Assembly: GCF_041080625.1 (NCBI RefSeq)
Contig: NZ_CP163518.1
Span: 1-64,000, forward strand
Length of the DNA stretch: 64,000 nt
Reading direction: 5' to 3'
From: Streptomyces sp. CG1
Lineage (GTDB): Bacteria; Actinomycetota; Actinomycetes; Streptomycetales; Streptomycetaceae
Shown here: positions 8,321 through 16,743 of the stretch, piece by piece
How positions within the stretch are numbered: position 1 is the stretch's first letter
How the letters are laid out: every line of letters starts with the position of its first letter
Position numbers and translations under genes: made by a program
Notes under the pieces: generated by a model
The model's database searches: none
The model's input: the letters and a program-made list of their open reading frames with translations, nothing else
Told to the model about the DNA's origin: nothing

Positions 8321-10952
8321 CGACATCGACTTCTCCCGTTCCCGGGCGATCCTGCTTGGCACATCCGAGTACACCGCTGGCTTCGACGGCCGCCGCCCCA
8401 TGCGCGCCGCGCTGCACAGCCTCACCGAGATGCGGAAGGTGCTGACCGGCCCTTGCGAATGGCCGAAGTCGCGCATCACCGAACTGCCCAATCAGCATGA
8501 CAGCGGCAAGCTGCTGCGGAAGATCACCGGGCTGATCGGCGACGTCGAGGACGTGCTGTTGTTCTACTACGTCGGCCACGGCCTGCCGCTGCCCGAGAGC
8601 GGCCGCTACGACCTGGGCCTGGCCCTCACCGATACCGATGACGACCCGGCGCACCGTGCACTGACCTCGCTGCGGCTGCGGGACCTGCGGGAAGTGCTCG
8701 CCCAGAGCAGCAGCGCCCGGATCAAGGTCCTGGTTCTGGACTGCTGCAGCTCGGGCATCGCCACCAAGTACGGTGGCCCGAGCAGTAACCTCACGGCGTT
8801 CGCCGATCGCGCCACCCCGGTACGCGGCGCCGGCACCTATGTGTGGGCGGCGTGCGGCCACTCGCAGGAGACGTACTACGAGGACGGCAAGGGCGGCCTG
8901 ACGTACTTCACCAAGTCGCTGTCCGAGGCGGTGCGCGAGGCGCACGACGAGTACACGCCGGGTGCGACGGTCGCGCATCTGCACGACGAGGTCCGGCAGC
9001 GGCTGCGCAGCATTCCCGACGTGACCGTGGCGCCGCTGCCCGACCTGCACTACAGCGGCCGCCCCGACCAGTTCCTGTTCGTCCGCGGCCGGGCTCCGGT
9101 GCCGCCGGGCCGTCCGTTCGCGTTCGCCCCGCTGGAGGACGGCGACCCGCGCCGGATCGGCCCGTACGACGTCATGGCGAAGCTCGGCGTCGGCGGCGTC
9201 GGCCGGGTCTACCTTGCGTTCACGCCGGCCCGGCAGGCGGTCGCGGTCAAGCTGCTGCGGCCGGACCTGAGCCAGGACCCGGAGTTCGCACAGCGGTTCG
9301 GCCGGGAGATCGAGCTGGCCCGGCGGGTGCGCAGCAGCCATGTCGCCCGGGTGCTCGACGCGGATGCGGGCGCGTCCGAGCCGTGGCTCGCCAGTTCGTA
9401 CGTGTGCGGTCCCTCGCTGCACGAACTCGTGCGGGAGAACGGCCCGCTGCCGACCCGCGACGTGCTGCTGGTCACCGCCGGGATCGCCCGAGCGCTGGAG
9501 GCCGTGCAGGCGGCGGGCGCCGTGCACCGCGACCTCAAGCCGGCCAACGTGATGCTGGACGAGACCGGTCCGAAGGTCATCGACTTCGGCATCGCCAAGT
9601 CCGTCGCGGCCACCTTGATGACGCGCTCCAACGTGCAGTTAGGCACCCCGGCCTACAAGTCGCCGGAACAGGCACTCGGGTGCCGCGAGGTCACCACCGC
9701 CTCGGACGTGTTCACGCTCGGCGCCACGGTCTACTTCCTCGCCACCGGGCGCGATGCGTTCGAAGCCGAGGACCCGCTCGGCCTGATCAACCTCATCGCA
9801 CACGAGGAACCGGACCTGGACGTCCTGGACGACGAGGTGCGCGGTGTCGTCAGCCGCTGCCTGGCCAAAGACCCGGCGGCCCGGCCCACGCCGACTGAGG
9901 TCGTCCAGATGTGCGCGGACGTCACCGGGCCGGTCGCCACCTGGGCGTACCCGTACATCGCCAACGCCGGGCCCGCGATCAACGCGCGGGCCGCCGCACT
10001 GCGGACGCTGGCACCGCCACCACCGCCACCGCCACCGCCATCGCCATCGCCATCGCCGCAGGCCTCGCCATCGCCGCAGGCCTCGCCAGATGCGGACACG
10101 GAAGTCGCCTCGCGGCCCGAACAGACCTTCACCGTCAGCCAGTCGATAAAGGCCGCCATCGCTGTCGCCGCCGTGGTGCTGTGCGTGCTCACCGCGGTCC
10201 TGCTGCCGAAACTGCTGCACAGCGGCAACACGGCGTCCGGCAAGGACACAGGGGCGAGCACCTCGACGACCGCGGATCCCGACACGTCCGACACGTACGG
10301 CGGCGACACGTCCCCCACGCCGGACGACCAGCCGTCGCACTCGCCCACGGACGACCCAACCACCACAGAGCCCCCCACCACGACCACCCCGACCACGTTC
10401 GACCTCGGATCGCTCGACTCCGTCGACACCGATCAGACCCCGCTGACGTCGGATGCGCTGCTCCCGCGGACGTTCACCGACTCCAAGGGCGTCGTGTACA
10501 ACATCTCGAGTGGCGGTGTGGAGGACTGCGTCAACAGGCGCGAGACCAGCAGGGTCCAGAATGGGCTGAGCAGCAACGGGTGCCGCGGCTCTGTGGTCGG
10601 GACGTACACCGACACAGCGGACCACATCCTGGTGGTGATCCAGGTGGCGGCGATGCCAGACGCGACCGCCGCGACCGCCGCCCGCGCAGACCTGACGGAC
10701 ACGCCCGCCAGCGAATGGGGCATGTGGTGCCCGCCGAACGGCCCGGGCTCGCAGACCTGCGACAATCCCACCGCGACGATCAACCAGGCCACACAGGCTG
10801 GCTACATCGGGACTTCGCATCGATACGTGACCCATACACTCGCGCTGTATATCAACCTGGAGCACAACGACTCGGTCAGGCCGTGGGTGGACTCGGCGGC
10901 GCTGGCGGCCTCCTACGCCGCCGGGCCGCAGAACTACACCGGGAACCGTTAG
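8307..10952 (+). CDS. Membrane-anchored caspase-Ser/Thr kinase fusion
   Basis: 881 residues from ATG 8307, preceded by GGAGG at 6-nt spacing and overlapping the EACC1 gene. Residues about 10-260 form a C14 caspase-like domain with His91 in YYVGHG and Cys147 in LDCCSSG. Residues about 284-540 form a Hanks-type kinase: Gly loop KLGVGGVGRV (293-301), Lys315, HRDLKPANV (His407-Asp409) and DFG (426-428), all intact. A Pro/Ser linker with tandem PSPQAS units is followed by a transmembrane helix at about 616-637 and an acidic Thr/Pro stalk. The extracytoplasmic domain of about 190 residues has several cysteines. Caspase and kinase therefore face the cytoplasm and the tail outside. Likely a sensor-effector of an EACC1-type conflict or programmed-death system; substrates unknown. 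Confidence 0.85.
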   Translation: MSPRDDIDFSRSRAILLGTSEYTAGFDGRRPMRAALHSLTEMRKVLTGPCEWPKSRITELPNQHDSGKLLRKITGLIGDVEDVLLFYYVGHGLPLPESGRYDLGLALTDTDDDPAHRALTSLRLRDLREVLAQSSSARIKVLVLDCCSSGIATKYGGPSSNLTAFADRATPVRGAGTYVWAACGHSQETYYEDGKGGLTYFTKSLSEAVREAHDEYTPGATVAHLHDEVRQRLRSIPDVTVAPLPDLHYSGRPDQFLFVRGRAPVPPGRPFAFAPLEDGDPRRIGPYDVMAKLGVGGVGRVYLAFTPARQAVAVKLLRPDLSQDPEFAQRFGREIELARRVRSSHVARVLDADAGASEPWLASSYVCGPSLHELVRENGPLPTRDVLLVTAGIARALEAVQAAGAVHRDLKPANVMLDETGPKVIDFGIAKSVAATLMTRSNVQLGTPAYKSPEQALGCREVTTASDVFTLGATVYFLATGRDAFEAEDPLGLINLIAHEEPDLDVLDDEVRGVVSRCLAKDPAARPTPTEVVQMCADVTGPVATWAYPYIANAGPAINARAAALRTLAPPPPPPPPPSPSPSPQASPSPQASPDADTEVASRPEQTFTVSQSIKAAIAVAAVVLCVLTAVLLPKLLHSGNTASGKDTGASTSTTADPDTSDTYGGDTSPTPDDQPSHSPTDDPTTTEPPTTTTPTTFDLGSLDSVDTDQTPLTSDALLPRTFTDSKGVVYNISSGGVEDCVNRRETSRVQNGLSSNGCRGSVVGTYTDTADHILVVIQVAAMPDATAATAARADLTDTPASEWGMWCPPNGPGSQTCDNPTATINQATQAGYIGTSHRYVTHTLALYINLEHNDSVRPWVDSAALAASYAAGPQNYTGNR

Positions 10953-11080
10953 ACCGTGTGAAGCAGCGGTAGCCGTGGCCGTCCGGGAGTCGAAGACCGA
11001 TGCCCCTCGCGTAAGTTGACGCGGGTTGCCTGCCGGTGGGCACAGTGGCGGGTAGTGCCGCAATTACCGGGAGGCACCGG

Positions 11081-11190
11081 ATGTTTTCCGAGCGTACTTC
11101 GGTCGGCCTGGATGTCCATGCCCGCTCCACCACGGCCTGGGCACTGGACTACGAGACCGGCGAAGTGTTCAGCGAGCGCCTCTCAACGCT
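11081..11190 (+). pseudogene. IS110-family transposase N-terminal fragment
   Basis: From ATG 11081, with GGGAGG upstream, the frame reads SERTSVGLDVHARSTTAWAL, the DEDD-type N-terminus of IS110 transposases (the Asp of GLDVH is the first catalytic acid). Similarity stops at about residue 36, where the sequence joins an unrelated leftward remnant. Only the first tenth of the gene remains. Confidence 0.7.
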
Positions 11191-11191
11191 C

Positions 11192-11290
11192 TCAAACCTG
11201 GTCGACGAGCGGAGGCAGCAGACCGTAGCCGGGCCAGATGGATTGCTCGGCCACAAGCACGGCAAGGTACCGGTGCCCGTCATCATCGCT
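11192..11290 (-). pseudogene. C-terminal fragment paralogous to gene at 12147-13619
   Basis: The leftward frame ends AVLVAEQSIWPGYGLLPPLV, which mirrors the C-terminus of the neighbouring gene (ASLVTEQDLWPGDGLLAPL). DNA similarity is visible over about 60 bp (compare 11205-11270 with 12180-12245). This is the tail of a duplicated or previously tandem copy. Confidence 0.5.
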
Positions 11291-11439
11291 ACCTGGGCGG
11301 GGCTGGAGACCAGGAATATCCTGCCGTCCTGATGACAACGCCGTCCGTGCCTCGTACGCGGCAGGACCGAAAGCACGGCGCCCAGGTGATTGTCTGGGGC
11401 GCCGTACTGCGTCCACCAGCAGGTGCTTGAGGCCTTGAG

Positions 11440-11953
11440 CGGGGGGCCGTGGAACGGTCCGCCCGTCTGGTCGGCCTCATCCACTCGCTGGCGGATCGCG
11501 TCCAGAGGGGAAGGCGTTTCTGCGCCGTGAACGGCTTCGACGGCGCTGGCGGTGTGCCTGGTGCGAGTGAGGGTGTGGCGAAGGTAGCGCACGGCGGTGC
11601 GGCCGCGTCCGTTGTCGAGTGCTGCCTGAGCCTCATCGATACATGCGCAGGCTTCCTGTGCATCGAGATCCGCGGACTGGCGGAGCGTGGCAGTGCAGCG
11701 GACGGATGCTCTCCAGGAGTTCGCCGGCCAGCGGCCGGAGTCTCACCTCCGCTCGCGCGGCCCGGGCCGTCTGCACTGCCGTCGCCGTGACGAACAGGGC
11801 CGCGACGGCGGCGCAGATCCACAGGTACCAAGGTGAGGAGCTGCTTTCCATGTCCAGCTCCACCCGCGCTTTGCGGGCCATGGCCGGCAGCGTCAGAGCC
11901 CCGAGCAGCAGGATCGGCCAGGCGATGGCGAGGGAGCGTACGTGACGCTTCAC
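11440..11953 (-). pseudogene. Two-TM membrane protein gene, frameshifted
   Basis: GTG 11953 opens a frame with two hydrophobic segments (AIAWPILLLGALTLPAMA and WYLWICAAVAALFVTATAV) followed by ARAARAEVRLRPLAGELLES. Near 11705 the frame breaks; the adjacent frame continues as SADLDAQEACACIDEAQAAL and TAVRYLRHTLTRTRHTASAV. A single-base indel explains both halves. An upstream in-phase start region near 12095 (MLIGFEGRAVWADLRRLLHR) also reads protein-like but is cut by a stop. Unknown family, decayed. Confidence 0.5.
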
Positions 11954-12146
11954 GACCTCGTGGTCGGGCCGGGTACCGAAGGACCGTGGCAGCAGGGTCT
12001 CAGCGTAGCCACCGCGTGTGACAACGGGCTCTCTGCGCGAGTCGGTGGAGCAGACGTCGGAGATCGGCCCACACCGCCCGCCCTTCGAATCCGATGAGCA
12101 TGGGGACTCCCCTTTCACACGAGGCCGGTTGTTCGGATGCCTGAAA

Positions 12147-13619
12147 TCACCTGGATTCCTGACCGGTCCAGGCGGGTCGGGCGAGTGGGGCCAGCAGGCC
12201 GTCGCCGGGCCAGAGATCCTGTTCGGTCACGAGGCTGGCGAGGAACGCTCCGACCTCGGCCAGCACGGCGGCCCGCTCGGCGGGCCCGTGGACGATGAAG
12301 TCGTTGGCTGCGGCATCGTAGGCGCGTACGTGGCTGTGCGGGCCGGTGCAGACGAGGGCGCGCCCGATTTCAGGCAGGCCGAGGCTGAGGGCATCGCACT
12401 CTCCGGAGCGGACAAGGTGCAGCAAGTCGGTGGTGACGCGCTCCCAGTCGCCGGCCTTCGGCCAGTCGGCGCCACCGCCCAGTTCGTGGGTGAGGGTGGC
12501 CAGCGGGATGATCTCGCCCGGTCGACGCCCGCGGGTGAGGAGGTCGTGGATGCGGGCGCCATCGGGCTGGCGCACCTGCGGGTGCAGCAGAGAGCCGGCG
12601 GCCACCACGGTGGTGTTGATCTCCCGGGCGCCGGGGCCCGGGTAGTACGGCTCGTGCGCGAAGAGGAGGAAGACGTCCGTGGTGCGGTCGGCCGGGCCGG
12701 ACTCGGGCTGGGTCATGAACACGGTTCCCCTCGGTCGCGAGGTGCCGGGCGTGGGGCGAGGCGTGGTCGGCCGGCTGCCCGGCGGGTATGGGCCCAACGG
12801 GCCTTCGTGTCCGCCGGGCTGGTTCGTTTCGCCGGAGCGGGGCTCGGTGCGGATGCGTGCCAGGGTCTGGGTGACTTGGTCGGCGAGCTGGACCATCAGC
12901 CTTTCATGGTCGATGAGTTGGGCCGAGACCGCGCGGGTGTCCTGGTCCTGGAGCAGGCCGGCGGCATCCCACAGCAGGTGGTGGCCGACCTCGGCCGAAC
13001 GGCGCAGCTCGTAGCGGTCGTTGTCGGCGGCGGCCTGGACGAGGTAGGTGTGCAGGGCGGCCAGGCGCTGCAGGTACTGGCAGGCAGCGACGTCTTCGAC
13101 CGTGCGGATGTGTTCGCGGGCTCGTTCGTCGATCCGGTCGGGCAGGTGCTCGGTGAGGAGCGGTGCGAGCAGCATCGTCGGCAGCACGATGTCGGCGGGG
13201 GCGCCGTGGTTCAGGGCGAACAGGGCTGTGAAGAGGCTGATGACCCCTACGGCGGCGGTGGAGAGCCGCAGGGACACGTCGCTCGTATGGCTCAGGGCGA
13301 TGCGGATGGCGGGGCGCCTGGTCAGCCAGCGCACGGCAAGCCGCTGTGTCCTCGTCGCGCCCGGGGTGAGCACCCCGATCTGCCGGGGTCGTTCGGGCAG
13401 AGTGCCGTCCCCGGGCACGGTCCAGGCCAGCCACCCCCATCCGGTGCGCTCGTGCACGAGCGCGGGCTCGCATGTGCTGGTGCATGCGGTGTCGCGGCAG
13501 ACGTGGCCGGTCCGCAGCGCACGCTCCTGTTCGGCCTCCCAGCGTCGGGGATCGCGGGCGAAGGGACCCAGAGACGGCCGGGGTGTCATCCGGGGCGGTG
13601 TGGGGGTCGTGTCCGTCAT
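12147..13619 (-). CDS. Two-domain membrane protein, plasmid/ICE type
   Basis: 490 residues from ATG 13619, which overlaps the stop of the upstream HTH gene by 4 nt (ATGA). Residues about 115-165 form one or two membrane helices (STAAVGVISLFTALFALNHG, IVLPTMLLAPLL). A charged helical region follows with VAACQYLQRLAALHTYLVQA. After a Pro/Thr/Gly linker the C-terminal part (from about residue 302) forms a separate globular domain with TTDVFLLFAHEPYYPG and GLPEIGRALVCTGPHSHV. An internal ATG at 12716 with a purine-rich site upstream could also start that domain alone. No function known; coupling to the replication-like HTH gene suggests a plasmid or ICE maintenance role. Confidence 0.6.
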   Translation of the reverse strand: MTDTTPTPPRMTPRPSLGPFARDPRRWEAEQERALRTGHVCRDTACTSTCEPALVHERTGWGWLAWTVPGDGTLPERPRQIGVLTPGATRTQRLAVRWLTRRPAIRIALSHTSDVSLRLSTAAVGVISLFTALFALNHGAPADIVLPTMLLAPLLTEHLPDRIDERAREHIRTVEDVAACQYLQRLAALHTYLVQAAADNDRYELRRSAEVGHHLLWDAAGLLQDQDTRAVSAQLIDHERLMVQLADQVTQTLARIRTEPRSGETNQPGGHEGPLGPYPPGSRPTTPRPTPGTSRPRGTVFMTQPESGPADRTTDVFLLFAHEPYYPGPGAREINTTVVAAGSLLHPQVRQPDGARIHDLLTRGRRPGEIIPLATLTHELGGGADWPKAGDWERVTTDLLHLVRSGECDALSLGLPEIGRALVCTGPHSHVRAYDAAANDFIVHGPAERAAVLAEVGAFLASLVTEQDLWPGDGLLAPLARPAWTGQESR

Positions 13620-14701
13620 TCGGTGCTCGCTTCCAGAGGATGGGGCAGGACGGAGGTGCAGGTGGTGCAGCGGCCGTCGCCGTCGGGGTGAGCGCGGCGA
13701 GGGGTCGGTCCTGGGCAGGTGCGGCACAGGGGCCAGTCGAGGCAGGCCGGGCAGAGGTCTTCACCGGGGGCGGCTCCGGGGCGGCCGCAGCCCGCGCACT
13801 CGACGAGGACCCGGTAAGTGAGGGCCTCACTCACGGTGCGGACGGCCGGCGCCGACGACGACCGGCGGGCCGGGGGGGCGAACGGCTCCTGAAGCGAGGA
13901 CCCGCCATGCCAGCAGGCGGCGGTGGCGGGTGGCGGGTAGGCCTGGGCGGCGCGGAGCCGGGCGGCGATGATCGCGCCGACCGTGGTGCGCACCGGCTTC
14001 GGCAGCGGCCGGCCGGCGATGACGTGCCGCAGTTGCTCGCGACTCCAGCCGACTTCCAGCATCACGGTCACGACGCGGCCTTGTTCGGTCAGCGCCTGTC
14101 CGGTCAGGAGAAGCTCGGGGCGAGCCGCTGCGAGTTCGAGCAGCAGTTGGATCCCCGGGTGCATCTCATCCGCCGCCGGCGCGGCCGGCACGGTCCGTGG
14201 GGGCTTCGGTGTATCCGGCCCGTCCGTCCGTCCAGGTGCTCGCGTGGCTTCGCCGGGGCGCGGACGGAGGGGTCTGGCGTTCTGCTGGTTGGTCTTCTTT
14301 CTGTTGGTGTTCTTAGTGGGCCGATGAACCGACGTCGGGTTATCCACTGGTGGAAAACCCGACATCGGTTGCGACCTGCTGTTTTGCAAGCTGGGCAGGT
14401 CGGTGATGAAGTACGCGGCCGCGCCGAGGGTGCCATCCGGGTTGCGCTCGCGTTCCCTCAGCAGGAAGCCGTGCTTCTGAAGCGCCTTGAGCCCGCTCTT
14501 CACGGCCGCCTCGCCGTCGCGGCCGCGGCGCGCCAGGTCGGTGACGGTCATCCGCCAGCCGTCCCGGTGCGTGCTGATGAGTCCGAACAAGCCCTTCGCG
14601 TTGAAGGACAACCGGGTATCGCGGAACAGGCCGTTGGAGATCTGGATGAACTGATCTACCGCCATCACCCCGCGCCGGATCCCCGCCCCGAAGCGGCTCA
14701 T
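13616..14701 (-). CDS. Winged-helix replication/transfer protein with zinc ribbon
   Basis: 361 residues from ATG 14701, with GAGGG about 8 nt upstream. The N-terminus (DQFIQISNGLFRDTRLSFNA, KGLFGLISTHRDGWRMTV, GLKALQKHGFLLRERERNP, AAYFITDLP) is the winged helix of a streptomycete protein family found on plasmids and actinomycete ICEs. A Pro/Thr/Asn linker and a helical middle (residues about 175-255) follow. The C-terminus holds CAGCGRPG, CPACLDWPLCRTCPGP and CTTC, a set of cysteine pairs consistent with zinc ribbons. Likely a DNA-binding replication initiator-like or regulatory protein. It forms a coupled operon with 12147-13619. Confidence 0.65.
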   Translation of the reverse strand: MSRFGAGIRRGVMAVDQFIQISNGLFRDTRLSFNAKGLFGLISTHRDGWRMTVTDLARRGRDGEAAVKSGLKALQKHGFLLRERERNPDGTLGAAAYFITDLPSLQNSRSQPMSGFPPVDNPTSVHRPTKNTNRKKTNQQNARPLRPRPGEATRAPGRTDGPDTPKPPRTVPAAPAADEMHPGIQLLLELAAARPELLLTGQALTEQGRVVTVMLEVGWSREQLRHVIAGRPLPKPVRTTVGAIIAARLRAAQAYPPPATAACWHGGSSLQEPFAPPARRSSSAPAVRTVSEALTYRVLVECAGCGRPGAAPGEDLCPACLDWPLCRTCPGPTPRRAHPDGDGRCTTCTSVLPHPLEASTE

Positions 14702-14849
14702 CGCGAGCCCTCGCGCACCATGAGCATGCCGCCGCTGAGGCCCTGGAGCGAGCGTGCGGGCGTGAGGTGGCCGGGGTCGCTGAGTGAGGAGACGTACGCG
14801 AGATCCATGCCGTCAGCTCACCCGGCACCCCCGACCAGGCTGACGGCCA

Positions 14850-15290
14850 CAGCCCCCGACCACCGGTCACGATCCGGCAACATGCGCACTGGGCTGCCGT
14901 GGTCGGGCCCATGGTCGGCCCGACCGCGGAGGTCCTCCTGGTGTTCCGGCCGGATGCGCAATCGCGGGTGCGCAACGAAGACGGCCCACGTTGCGCAGGC
15001 GCTGCGCAACGAGGCCGGGGTCCTGCGCAGCCGGTAGAGCGTGCGCAACCGGTCAGCCGCGGCTGCCTCCGGAGGGGGGCGCGCCTGATCCGTCGGCGGC
15101 CTGTCGTCTGTGCTGCCCCGGGATCGCTCCGGCCAACTCCCCGTCTCAGCCGTGGGAGCAGGCGCGCCTCTTGTCCAGATCCGTGGTCGGGGCTGTGGTC
15201 GGGCCGACCATGAGCCCGACCACGGGTTTTGTGTCCCCATCGTGACCGTGGTCGGGCCTTCATGGTCGGTGGTCGGGTCGGGTCCGGCGG
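14850..15290. repeat. Cluster of GGTCGGG direct and inverted repeats
   Basis: Two groups (14850-14935 and 15180-15290) carry many TGGTCGGG and CCCGACCA units, including the palindromic arrangement ccgtggtcgggcccatggtc at about 14899. The second group closely matches 5294-5335 and ends about 50 bp before the TcpC-like gene. The gap also separates that gene from the divergent HTH gene, so the array may hold the promoters of both. Related units recur at 25434-25455. Could be operators for a plasmid regulator or iterons. Confidence 0.6.
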
Positions 15291-15337
15291 GTTTTCTCAA
15301 GGTCAGCAAGTACACGTTCTGACCTGGGAGTTTGACC

Positions 15338-16294
15338 ATGTCTCCTGGCAAGCAGGCCTCGGAGAGCGAGGCTGCTGCTCCGATGGCCGCAGGCGCCCGG
15401 CTGGAGATGATGCGGCGGCGCGTGCGCCTGTCGCGTCTGGCCCTGTTCACCGCGATCGCGGCCGGGCCCGTCGCCCTGGGCGTCGCGGTGCTGTCCGGCC
15501 CGACCACGGTTGCGGCCGTCCCCGGGTCCAAGCCCACGGCCGTGCGCACCGCGGCCGCCGCGGCCGACCCGGCGGGCTATGCGCAGCTGTTCATCGGCGC
15601 GTGGCTGCGCAGCAGCACCGACGACGCCACGAGTGCGCAGGCGCGGCTTGCGCAGTTGCTCGCACCGGACGTTGATCTGCCCGCCCCTGCCGCGGTTGCG
15701 CAATCGCGGCTGGAGTCGGTCATCGCGGTGCGCAGTGCGCAGCGCGACGCCGGCGAGTGGGCGGTGACGGTGGCTGCGCAGTACGCCGACGGACGGGTGC
15801 GCTACTTCGCCGTCCCCGTGGCCGCCGAGCCCGCCGGTGGCTCGGTCACGGTGACCGGCGCGCCCGGCGTGGTGGCCGGCCCGGCGCGGGCTGCGGTGGC
15901 GAAGTCGGCGTACGCGGTGACCGTGCCGTCCGGCGGTGATCTGGCGTCCGCGGTCGGGGAGTTCCTGGGCGCGTATCTGACCGGGGCCGGTGAGGTGGAC
16001 CGCTACCTCGCGCCCGGGGTGAAGCTGTCGCCGGTCTCCCCCGCCCCGTACCAGGCGGTCACCGTCCAGCAGGTCCTCGCTGCCCGGGAGGCAGCGGCGG
16101 CCGAGTCCGTCCCGGCCGACGGCACCACGGTCCGCATCCTCGCGCAGGTGGAAGCCCGGGACGACGCCGGGCGCTGGCCGCTGGCGTACGAGCTCACGCT
16201 CAGGGCCCGGCGGGAGGCGCTCACCGCACGCAGTGCCAGGTTGAGTCGCTCGCGTGTTCAACTTGCCTGCGTCATGGGAACATTGACCGCATGA
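15338..16294 (+). CDS. TcpC-like conjugal transfer protein
   Basis: 318 residues from ATG 15338, with GGGAG 7 nt upstream. One transmembrane helix (residues about 35-58, LALFTAIAAGPVALGVAVL) precedes an extracytoplasmic region with two NTF2-like halves, as in TcpC/VirB8-like conjugation proteins. Diagnostic pieces are AQLFIGAWLRSSTDD, RYFAVPVAAEP, VGEFLGAYLTGAGEVDRYLA and WPLAYELTLRAR. After LRAR the expected terminal strand (RGGRWEV in relatives) is replaced by REALTARSA, so the extreme C-terminus may be frameshifted. The stop overlaps the next start by 4 nt. It would belong to a type IV-like transfer channel, but no ATPase or coupling gene is in the window. Confidence 0.7.
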   Translation: MSPGKQASESEAAAPMAAGARLEMMRRRVRLSRLALFTAIAAGPVALGVAVLSGPTTVAAVPGSKPTAVRTAAAAADPAGYAQLFIGAWLRSSTDDATSAQARLAQLLAPDVDLPAPAAVAQSRLESVIAVRSAQRDAGEWAVTVAAQYADGRVRYFAVPVAAEPAGGSVTVTGAPGVVAGPARAAVAKSAYAVTVPSGGDLASAVGEFLGAYLTGAGEVDRYLAPGVKLSPVSPAPYQAVTVQQVLAAREAAAAESVPADGTTVRILAQVEARDDAGRWPLAYELTLRARREALTARSARLSRSRVQLACVMGTLTA

Positions 16295-16737
16295 GTGACC
16301 GTAGCGCAAGGTCTTGGCGGTCGGTGGCGTGGCGGGTGGCGATCCCGGTCCTGGTCTTCGCGGGCAGTACGACGGTGGTGATGACGCTCAGGTTCTCCTG
16401 GACCCCGCGAGCCGACAGTGACCGTTGGGCCGTGGCGATGGCCGTTGCCGCGTTCCTCAGCGGCTTGGCGGTCAGCGCCTCCGAGTGGGTCCGCGGCGGC
16501 GGCAGCACGCCCGGGACCGGCCCGGGCTCAGCCGACAGGCAGGAGGTCACAGCGGGCCGGGACAGCGAGAACATCCTGGCCCGCGGGGACGTCGGCGTCG
16601 CCGGGACGGGCGCGCCAGGACCGGCCGGGCGACGCGGGCCGGCGGCGCCGCTCGATCAGCGCGTGAAGTCGGGCCGCCGCAGCCGGAACATCGTGGCCGG
16701 CGGAAACGTCGCGCTCCCGCCGGAGGAGAGGGAGTAG
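16291..16737 (+). CDS. Small membrane protein with two NI-x-A-x-G motifs
   Basis: 148 residues from ATG 16291 (ATGA overlap with the TcpC-like gene). Two transmembrane helices occur at about residues 15-35 and 47-66. The soluble tail carries VTAGRDSENILARGDV and, about 40 residues later, VKSGRRSRNIVAGGNV, two copies of the same S-x-N-I-x-A-x-G-D/N-V motif. The next gene opens with a third copy. Similar motifs occur in many bacterial proteins that may form trimeric or solenoid tips, but the function is unknown. It forms a probable operon with 16744-17664 and 17675-18688. Confidence 0.55.
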   Translation: MSDRSARSWRSVAWRVAIPVLVFAGSTTVVMTLRFSWTPRADSDRWAVAMAVAAFLSGLAVSASEWVRGGGSTPGTGPGSADRQEVTAGRDSENILARGDVGVAGTGAPGPAGRRGPAAPLDQRVKSGRRSRNIVAGGNVALPPEERE

Positions 16738-16743
16738 CAGCCG

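Noticed and set aside
10010..10095. Short tandem repeats as a possible CRISPR or VNTR locus
   Set aside because: They encode the Pro/Ser linker of the caspase-kinase in frame; units are too short and spacer-less for CRISPR.
9639..11063. 474-codon open frame on the minus strand
   Set aside because: It lies antisense to the caspase-kinase gene, is Arg/Gly/Val-rich without motifs, and its length follows from the third-position GC bias of the real gene.
12018..13691. 557-codon open frame on the plus strand
   Set aside because: It is antisense to the membrane protein at 12147-13619, whose overlap with the HTH gene, ribosome context and membrane helices support the minus strand.
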